A DNA stretch of 15,569 bases from an uncultured Alphaproteobacteria bacterium (lineage in GTDB: Bacteria > Pseudomonadota > Alphaproteobacteria > Caulobacterales > Caulobacteraceae), in contig CAIYSH010000423.1 of the NCBI GenBank assembly GCA_903928755.1, positions 1 through 15,569 on the forward strand. Reading direction: 5' to 3'. Within the stretch, counting starts at the first letter, position 1; each line of letters opens with the position of its first letter. Below the pieces are notes generated by a model that did not search any database, was not told where the DNA came from, and worked only from the letters and a program-made list of their open reading frames with translations. This document shows positions 6,957-12,052 of the stretch, one piece after another. The position numbers were made by a program, and so were the translations under genes.

Positions 6957-7790
6957 ATGAGCGACCAGGATCTGATTGGCTATGCAGTGGATGACGGCGT
7001 CGCCACGATCCTCTTCAACCGGCCGGAAAAGCTGAATGCCCTGACTCCGGCCATGCTCGCCCAGTTCTTTCGCATCGTGCGGCGGGCCGCAAGCGATCCG
7101 GCGGCCCGGGTCATCGTCATCACTGGCGCTGGTCGCAGCTTCTGCGCAGGCCTTGATCTGGCGGTCATCGGCTCTGGCGGGTCAGCGCAGCCGCTGCGTG
7201 AAGACCTTCCCCCGGCTCCCCAGTGGGGCGATGATGTAGGCCCTGACCTGTCGCGGTTCTTCTCCGGGGGATGGAACGAGCTGATCACCTCACGCAAGCC
7301 CACCATCGCCGCCATAAACGGGCCCGCCTTTGGCTGGGGCTTCATTCTTTCCCTTCACTGCGACATCCGTTTCGCGGCCCGGTCGGCCATGATGAATGCA
7401 ACCTTTGCACGCCTGGGTGTGCCGGCGGAAAAAGGTTCCGGCTGGCTGCTGGCCCGGCTGATCGGCTCGGCCCGGGCCCTGGACCTGCTCTACACAGCCC
7501 GACGGATCGACGGGGTGGAGGCTGAACGGCTGGGGATCGTTAATGGCGTGTTGCCGGACGACGCCCTGATGGCCCATGTGCGCCAATACGCCCGCCAGAT
7601 CGCCGACAATTCTGCCCCCCGGGCGCTTGCGGCCATGAAGGCACAGGTCTGGTCGGCCCTGGACGATCCCTATGATGTGGGGTTCGCCGACGCCGACCAT
7701 GAGCAGGATCTCGCTACCCGGACAGATGATTTCCGGGAGGGGATCACCAGCTATCGGGAAAAGCGCGCACCGAACTTCCGCGGCGTCTGA
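6957..7790 (+). CDS. Crotonase-fold enzyme (enoyl-CoA hydratase/isomerase family)
   Basis: 277 aa, standard length. It shows NRPEKLNAL near the N-terminus and the two oxyanion-hole segments SFCAGLDL (61-68) and GPAFGWGF (122-129). Compared with rat enoyl-CoA hydratase, both catalytic glutamates are missing: the GxGxE position is Ile130 and the PEI position is Phe150. A glutamate does occur at E158 (PAEKG), the place used by delta3,delta2-enoyl-CoA isomerases. So an isomerase or another crotonase reaction on an acyl-CoA is more likely than simple hydration (inference). The start at 6957 has AGGGGG 5 nt upstream; an ATG 27 codons earlier in frame would lie in the leader stem and lacks a ribosome site. 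A small membrane-protein gene follows after 57 bp, probably in the same transcript. Confidence 0.9.
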   Translation: MSDQDLIGYAVDDGVATILFNRPEKLNALTPAMLAQFFRIVRRAASDPAARVIVITGAGRSFCAGLDLAVIGSGGSAQPLREDLPPAPQWGDDVGPDLSRFFSGGWNELITSRKPTIAAINGPAFGWGFILSLHCDIRFAARSAMMNATFARLGVPAEKGSGWLLARLIGSARALDLLYTARRIDGVEAERLGIVNGVLPDDALMAHVRQYARQIADNSAPRALAAMKAQVWSALDDPYDVGFADADHEQDLATRTDDFREGITSYREKRAPNFRGV

Positions 7791-7847
7791 TCGCCACCTC
7801 CCTGGCCGGTGTCTTGCGACATCGGCGGGTTACCCAGGACTCCCTCC

Positions 7848-8273
7848 ATGAACCTGACCGCGAACATACTGATCACACTGGTGGCCCTGGCAACAGGCCT
7901 GGCACCCATGAAAGCCGACTTCAACGCCACCCACGCCACCAACCCCCTGTGGCCCCCTCACGCCCGGTTTCATGTGGTCTGGCAGGTGCTTTGCCAGTCA
8001 GGGGTCTCCCTGTTCATTCTATATCTGGTCTGGGTCGCGAACTTCACAGGTCACGCCCTCATGGCAGCGATCCTGAACTTCAACTGGGCCCTGACCTTCT
8101 TCATCACCCTGATGAACATGAAGCGCTTCGACGGGTCCCTGAAGGATGTGAATGGCATCCGGCCGTTCCGGTTCCGGATCGGCGGCCGAGAGCAGCTGGT
8201 CGACACCAATCTCTTTGGCGCGACCGTTCTGAGCCTCCTCAACACGATCGCCACCGTGCTGCTTCTGGCCTGA
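7848..8273 (+). CDS. Small four-helix membrane protein, function unknown
   Basis: 141 aa. Hydrophobic segments at about 5-20, 41-64, 70-90 and 122-141 predict four inner-membrane helices. A conserved-looking loop between helices 1 and 2 reads NPLWPPHARFHVVWQ (32-46), and a charged loop (91-120) carries KRFDG and FRIGGRE. I cannot name its family with certainty; the PLWPPHARFH stretch looks like a real domain signature rather than random hydrophobic sequence. The ATG at 7848 has CCAGGAC upstream at suitable spacing; a GTG 13 codons earlier (7809) is less likely. It follows the crotonase by 57 bp and converges on the DUF2855 gene. Possible roles are accessory membrane factor or transporter-like protein, but nothing in the sequence proves either. 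Confidence 0.75.
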   Translation: MNLTANILITLVALATGLAPMKADFNATHATNPLWPPHARFHVVWQVLCQSGVSLFILYLVWVANFTGHALMAAILNFNWALTFFITLMNMKRFDGSLKDVNGIRPFRFRIGGREQLVDTNLFGATVLSLLNTIATVLLLA

Positions 8274-8385
8274 AGCCAGTGTCGTCTTCATCGGCGAGAC
8301 AGGGCCCAGTCCGACCATGGGCACAGACATCCTCGTGACAGTGGCGATCAAGGCGTGTTCTGTGGCAGCGCCGTTCCACTGACAA

Positions 8386-8412
8386 GGCGCTTGAAGTGCT
8401 CCTGAAAGCGCC
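8386..8412. terminator. Stem-loop between convergent genes, possible transcription end
   Basis: GGCGCTT (8386-8392) pairs perfectly with AAGCGCC (8406-8412) around a 13-nt loop. It sits in the 157 bp gap between the stops of the membrane-protein gene and the DUF2855 gene. No T-run follows on either strand, so it would be at best a weak or factor-assisted terminator. The rest of the gap (8274-8430) shows no ORF with a ribosome site. Confidence 0.25.
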
Positions 8413-8430
8413 GACAGGAACGCCGGTGAA

Positions 8431-9510
8431 TTAGGTTACAGAGGCCATGATCGCCATGTTCGGCGCTATCCTATTGCCAACAAGGCCGGACCAGGCCGCG
8501 GTAACCGCATCCGATCCGTTTTCGTAACGGATTTCGAGATTGCCCTTCATTTCAGCCGCAATGCGCACCGACTCTGTCTGGGCGCGGCGCATGATCTCGC
8601 CCGGTCCCCAATCAAGGTCACGCTTTGCGAACTGGGCCGGCGCGAAGAAAAAGGCGTGCGGTGTGGCGGGATGCTCAGGCCGATAACGGCCGGCACCCCA
8701 ATGGGTCGCGCCCACAGCGCAGCTGAACCTGAGCTGGGGGCCAAACCGCACATGAATGGCGCTGACGACCTCGCCCGCGCCGGACATGTCGACAAAGGCC
8801 GTCGGGATGGACGGATCCATGGCGCCGATGGCGTCATAGGTCACCACCTCATCGCAGGTCCCAAGGCCTTCTACGAAGCCGACATTCCCCGGCGAGGTCA
8901 GGCCGACCACTCGGGGGCGGCCATCGCCGTGACGTGACAGCAGGTTCGTCAGACCAAGGCCGGTCTTGGACGAGGCACTGCCAACCAGGACCTGCTGTGC
9001 CCCGAAGAAGGCGTTGTCCACCAGATAGTCGTAGAGAACATACGAGGTGGAAAAGAGCGGGAAGAGTGCACACCGTTCGTCTTCCATGGCGGTCAGTGCG
9101 GCCGGATCGCCACTTGTGCGTTGATAATTGTTATAGAGCGCAGGCAGTTCAGCGCGATGGCCGACAGAGTCAGTGAAGGATCGATCAGTCACTGCGGCCG
9201 GGCGCATGACCAGGTGGCTGGCCATGGGCAGAAATCCCCAGATGCGCTCACCGACGGCTATGCCCGGCACCTGCGAAGCGACGACATCAGCAAACCCCCA
9301 GACAGGGACGATCCCCCAGGGCTCTGCGGCGGGGAAGAACTTCCAATAGCCGATCATATCGCCGGAAAGGGCGTAGCTGACATTGTTCGCCGTCATGGCG
9401 AACTTGTCGATGGCCACAAGGATTTCACCCTCCGCCAGGTCCGGCATATCGAGGGAGACGACCTGGGTTTCGGCAAAAGAGGACCGACGGACCTGAATCT
9501 GGGTAATCAT
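8431..9510 (-). CDS. DUF2855 family protein (MDR-like Rossmann protein), function unknown
   Basis: 359 aa. The sequence has the general course of a medium-chain dehydrogenase/reductase: an N-terminal barrel-like part (1-150) with AMTANNVSYALSGD (38-51) and GYWKFFP (54-60), then a nucleotide-binding-like half with VLVGSASSKTGLGL (174-187), VVGLTSPGN (201-209) and a strand ending DMSGAG (241-246). These phrases are what I recognise as DUF2855. No zinc-ligand cysteine cluster is visible. The start at 9510 overlaps the stop of the upstream membrane-protein gene as ATGA, and a GGAG lies about 9 nt upstream. It is the last gene of the haloalkane dehalogenase operon, so it may reduce or oxidise a carbonyl or alcohol made downstream of dehalogenation (inference only). 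Confidence 0.85.
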   Translation of the reverse strand: MITQIQVRRSSFAETQVVSLDMPDLAEGEILVAIDKFAMTANNVSYALSGDMIGYWKFFPAAEPWGIVPVWGFADVVASQVPGIAVGERIWGFLPMASHLVMRPAAVTDRSFTDSVGHRAELPALYNNYQRTSGDPAALTAMEDERCALFPLFSTSYVLYDYLVDNAFFGAQQVLVGSASSKTGLGLTNLLSRHGDGRPRVVGLTSPGNVGFVEGLGTCDEVVTYDAIGAMDPSIPTAFVDMSGAGEVVSAIHVRFGPQLRFSCAVGATHWGAGRYRPEHPATPHAFFFAPAQFAKRDLDWGPGEIMRRAQTESVRIAAEMKGNLEIRYENGSDAVTAAWSGLVGNRIAPNMAIMASVT

Positions 9511-9959
9511 GCGATCAACTCCGATTGGGCGCGCTGTGGGCGCAGCGACAGGATGAGGAAGACGACGCTCAACACAAGAAATACGGCGTGGCCATAATGC
9601 CCTGGCGGATGATGGTCGCCATGGGAGCCTTTCCAGAACCAGGCAGAAAACGTGGCCAAGGACTGCATGAGGATCAACGCGAGCAGGACCAGGGGCACAA
9701 GCGATTGGTATCTCAGGGCGATGATCAGGATGAGGATCCCGTATGGGATCTGAATCGCGCCATTCCAGGCGAACAGGGAGATTATGACATCTGCGCGGGT
9801 CGTCAGATCCATGTGGGCGATGACCCCGGCGCCGCCGTCGGGCAGGAAGTAATGGATCATCCCCGGGACGATGGTCAGCGCTGCTGAGAGGCAGAGGAAC
9901 CAGGTGGAAAAGCGCGAGCCGCGATAGTCGGCGTTGGTGCTTGGGGGCAGCAGGGCCAT
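9507..9959 (-). CDS. Small four-helix membrane protein with a histidine-rich loop
   Basis: 150 aa. Predicted membrane helices lie at about 18-38, 57-82, 84-108 and 122-139. The loop before the last helix holds five histidines in twelve residues (H113, H116, H117, H121, H124, read as HGDHHPPGHYGH), a possible metal site. I do not recognise a named family. GAGGAGG about 9 nt upstream supports the ATG at 9959. The gene starts 13 bp after the dehalogenase stop, and its own stop overlaps the DUF2855 start as ATGA, so the three are one transcription unit. It might serve export of halide or a toxic product, or be a membrane partner of the DUF2855 protein; this is conjecture. Confidence 0.8.
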   Translation of the reverse strand: MALLPPSTNADYRGSRFSTWFLCLSAALTIVPGMIHYFLPDGGAGVIAHMDLTTRADVIISLFAWNGAIQIPYGILILIIALRYQSLVPLVLLALILMQSLATFSAWFWKGSHGDHHPPGHYGHAVFLVLSVVFLILSLRPQRAQSELIA

Positions 9960-9972
9960 GGGACCGGCCTCC

Positions 9973-10872
9973 TCAATTCACGTCAAGAAAGGGGATGATG
10001 TGTGCGAGCAGTTCCTCCGGCGCGTCTTCCTGGATGAAGTGGTTCGCCGTGGGAATGTTGTGGTGCTTCTGACCGGCCGCGCCGGAAATATGCGCCTGCG
10101 CCCGCTTGTCCCATCCCTTGGCGACCGGATCGAGATCGCCGAACAGAGTCAGGAACGGGCGGTCAAAGGTCGCCAGTTTCGCCCAGGCCTCCCGGTTCAA
10201 TGGGGCACCTGGATTGTCGGTCTGCACGGCGATCAGGACCGGGAACTGGATGATGCCGGCTTCATACTCTGACGACGGAAAGGGCGCGTGATAGGCCGCC
10301 AGCTCGCCCTCGGTGAGCTTTCGCTGCATGCCGGCTTCCAACATCTGCCAGGGAAAGACTGTGGCTTCGCGCATCATACCGACCCACATCTTCATGAAGT
10401 CACTTTCGCCCTCGCCCAGCGGCAGGCCCGTATTGGAGGCGATGACCCGGGCGAAGCGCTCCGGGTGCTGTGCGACCAGATAAAGGCCGATATTGCCGCC
10501 CCAGTCCTGGCAGAACAGGGTGATGTCCGTCAGATCCATCTGGGTGAGCCATTTGCCCATCCAGTCATAGTGCCGCGCGAGTGTGTAATCGTCCTTCGCC
10601 GCAGGCTTGTCCGAGCGTCCACAGCCGACGAGGTCGACCGCGATGACCCGTCGCCCGGTGGCGAGCAGCCCGGGGATCATGTGCCTGTAGAGAAAGGCCC
10701 AGGTCGGATTGCCATGCATCAACAGGATCGGCGCAGCGTCGCGCGGACCTTCGTCTATGCAGTGGATGCGGACCTCGGTCCCGTCATCATCTTGGACGGT
10801 CATGTAGTGAGGAGCCCACGGAAATTCGGGCAGGTTTTCAAACTGCTCTTCGGGGGTGCGCATGATTTTCAT
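9973..10872 (-). CDS. Haloalkane dehalogenase, HLD-I type (EC 3.8.1.5)
   Basis: 299 aa alpha/beta-hydrolase. It would replace a halogen on an aliphatic carbon with hydroxyl through an aspartyl-ester intermediate. The oxyanion motif is HGNPTW (53-58). The nucleophile is D123 in QDWGG, and the adjacent W124 is a halide-binding residue. The acid is probably D248 (FGDLDP) and the base H278 (NHFIQED). In the cap, W163 stands 23 residues before LTEGE, the same spacing I recall for Trp175 before LTEAE in DhlA of Xanthobacter, so the Trp-Trp halide site appears complete. APFPSSEYEAG also parallels DhlA. No signal peptide is seen, so it is cytoplasmic. GGAG lies 7 nt before the ATG at 10872. It is the first large gene of a three-gene unit with a leader of about 200 nt. 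Epoxide hydrolase is less likely because the tyrosines of that family are not evident. Confidence 0.88.
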   Translation of the reverse strand: MKIMRTPEEQFENLPEFPWAPHYMTVQDDDGTEVRIHCIDEGPRDAAPILLMHGNPTWAFLYRHMIPGLLATGRRVIAVDLVGCGRSDKPAAKDDYTLARHYDWMGKWLTQMDLTDITLFCQDWGGNIGLYLVAQHPERFARVIASNTGLPLGEGESDFMKMWVGMMREATVFPWQMLEAGMQRKLTEGELAAYHAPFPSSEYEAGIIQFPVLIAVQTDNPGAPLNREAWAKLATFDRPFLTLFGDLDPVAKGWDKRAQAHISGAAGQKHHNIPTANHFIQEDAPEELLAHIIPFLDVN

Positions 10873-10917
10873 AGTTCTACTCCAGTCAGAATGTCTGGTT
10901 GAGGCTGGGCCGCAACG

Positions 10918-11001
10918 TCAGTTCGGCGCTGTCGGCGACAAGGGGTCGATCTGCGCCACGGCCCTGGCGAGGGCATCGCGCCTAACCCAGAAACTCGCCA
11001 T
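10918..11001 (-). CDS. Candidate 27-aa leader ORF upstream of the haloalkane dehalogenase
   Basis: The minus strand has a full AGGAGG (11014-11009), 7 nt, then ATG at 11001 and 27 codons to TGA at 10918. The product reads MASFWVRRDALARA then VAQIDPLSPTAPN, a basic-amphipathic start and a Pro-rich end. It ends 45 nt before the dehalogenase ATG and lies in the presumed transcript. The ribosome site is as good as any in the window, which is unexpected for a non-coding leader. No family is recognised. It may be a leader peptide, a small protein or a relic. Confidence 0.4.
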   Translation of the reverse strand: MASFWVRRDALARAVAQIDPLSPTAPN

Positions 11002-11062
11002 TGCCCGGCCTCCTGCAACTGCAGCCCAATCGGTTCCCGCAAGGCTTCGAGCTGCGGAATAT

Positions 11063-11077
11063 ATTGACAGTGTCAAT
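11063..11077. promoter_or_regulatory. Perfect palindrome ATTGACAGTGTCAAT, likely TetR-2 operator
   Basis: Two exact 7-bp arms, ATTGACA and TGTCAAT, flank one central base. Length and symmetry are typical of TetR-family operators. It lies immediately downstream of a perfect TATAAT on the minus strand, so a repressor bound here would cover the transcription start of the dehalogenase operon. The tetR-2 gene ends 82 bp away. That TetR-2 is the binder is inferred from position. Confidence 0.55.
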
Positions 11078-11080
11078 GTC

Positions 11081-11107
11081 ATTATATGGCGTAAAGAGGT
11101 TTGGCAA
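11081..11107 (-). promoter_or_regulatory. Candidate promoter of the dehalogenase operon
   Basis: On the minus strand TTGCCA (11107-11102) precedes a perfect TATAAT (11086-11081) with a short 15 bp spacer. Five of six -35 bases match consensus. Transcription would start near 11074, inside the palindrome at 11063-11077, giving a leader of about 200 nt that contains the small ORF at 11001-10918. The short spacer suggests a weak promoter or an activator requirement. Confidence 0.4.
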
Positions 11108-11159
11108 CGGGAAGTAGCAACGGGATGAGCCCATCATTGCTGGCACGATGATCGGGTGC

Positions 11160-11777
11160 TCAGCCGGCGAGCAGGCGGCTCACGGCTGCGACGATAGCCT
11201 GCTTACTCTGGGCGGGACTCAGGCCCTGGGCGCGGCGCAGTCTGAGCCAACCTTCCATGGATGTCAGAAGGTCTATCGCAGCAATGGTCTCGGGCCGCTC
11301 TGCCGCCTCCGGCAAACAGTCGAGAAGTTGGCGGCGCTGCTGTCTGGCGAACTGGGCCCTGGCGCGTTGGAGGGTCGGCGAGGTGTGAAGGCGCGTCTCG
11401 CCCGAAAGATAGTAGGCGGTGATCTGCTCGAATATGGCCGCCCTGGCCGTAACCAGTTGCTCGATCCGTTGTGCCAAAGCCCCCTCCCAGGCCGTTTGCA
11501 TCAGCACAGGCTGCACCAAGGAGCTGACCTTGGTGTTCAACTCCTCGAAAAGCGATTCCATGTCCTGGAAGTGCCGGAAGACGGTACGGCCGCCGACATC
11601 CGCATATTGCGCCACATCTTCAGAGGTCGGGCTTGGATTGCCGGCGCGAATGAGGTCGAGTAGGGCCGTTACGATCTTCCCCCGGGTCACCCGACCCCGC
11701 GCCATCCGTCCATCCCGTTCCGGGGCCGGAACGCGCCGGGCGCGGGGGGATGGCGGCTGGAGGGGGTCCGAAGTCAT
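11160..11777 (-). CDS. TetR/AcrR-family transcriptional regulator (TetR-2)
   Basis: 205 aa. A Pro/Arg-rich N-terminal arm (1-30) is followed by the TetR DNA-binding domain: VTRGKIVTALLDLIRAG (30-46), helix-turn-helix at about 48-70 with SEDVAQYADVGGRTVFRHF (52-70), then QDMESLFEEL. The C-terminal half is helical ligand and dimer domain. The start at 11777 is chosen as the first ATG giving a normal-length protein. Its ribosome site is poor, and an ATG at 11705 (MARGRV) is an alternative. The open frame continues to 11993, but its product is unlike a TetR arm. It lies upstream of, and codirectional with, the dehalogenase unit, separated by the palindrome-bearing promoter, and is the natural candidate for its regulator. 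Confidence 0.88.
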   Translation of the reverse strand: MTSDPLQPPSPRARRVPAPERDGRMARGRVTRGKIVTALLDLIRAGNPSPTSEDVAQYADVGGRTVFRHFQDMESLFEELNTKVSSLVQPVLMQTAWEGALAQRIEQLVTARAAIFEQITAYYLSGETRLHTSPTLQRARAQFARQQRRQLLDCLPEAAERPETIAAIDLLTSMEGWLRLRRAQGLSPAQSKQAIVAAVSRLLAG

Positions 11778-11799
11778 GGCGTGCGGATACGGGGTATGC

Positions 11800-11814
11800 G
11801 CTTGCTGAGCAAGC
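11800..11814. promoter_or_regulatory. Hairpin/palindrome upstream of tetR-2
   Basis: GCTTGC-TGA-GCAAGC is a perfect 6-bp inverted repeat with a 3-base centre, 23 nt upstream of the tetR-2 ATG. It could be an autoregulatory operator, or an mRNA hairpin near a start that lacks a clear ribosome site. It does not resemble the palindrome at 11063-11077, so the same protein is not obviously expected to bind both. Confidence 0.3.
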
Positions 11815-11978
11815 AGGCTGCGAAATCGGGACGAATAGGACTCTGAACAGGCGGCCTTGCAGCGTTTCAGCAGGGTCGGACCGGAAACGTTGCAGATAGC
11901 CGTAACGGCAGGGCGGTGCGGGCTGTGATTGCTGACTGGACAGGAAGCTTCCGAACAGGTGAGACTGCCGTCGACGGT

Positions 11979-12035
11979 TGCAGCAGTCCACAAGCTGCAT
12001 CTCTATACATGTCGTGGTGACTGATTGTCCCACGA
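11979..12035 (+). promoter_or_regulatory. Inverted repeats and -10-like box upstream of the acylase gene
   Basis: TGCAGC (11979-11984) and GCTGCA (11994-11999) form a 6-bp inverted repeat. A TATACA box (12004-12009) follows, and a second pair, TCGTGG (12012-12017) with CCACGA (12030-12035), lies just before the ribosome site. No good -35 at standard spacing is visible. They may mark a regulated promoter. The rest of the 275 bp gap (11778-12052) shows no convincing gene. Confidence 0.22.
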
Positions 12036-12052
12036 AGCAGAAGGTCAACGCG

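Noticed and set aside
8386..8412. Strong intrinsic terminator
   Set aside because: The stem is perfect but the loop is long and no T-run follows on either strand, so it is listed only as a weak candidate.
7848..9959. Homology between the two small four-helix membrane proteins (7848-8273 and 9507-9959)
   Set aside because: Similar length and helix number only; reading the sequences side by side shows no shared motif.
11778..11993. Open frame continuing upstream of tetR-2 for 72 codons
   Set aside because: No TetR member known to me has such an arm, and the composition looks like read-through of non-coding GC-rich sequence. I kept the ATG at 11777.
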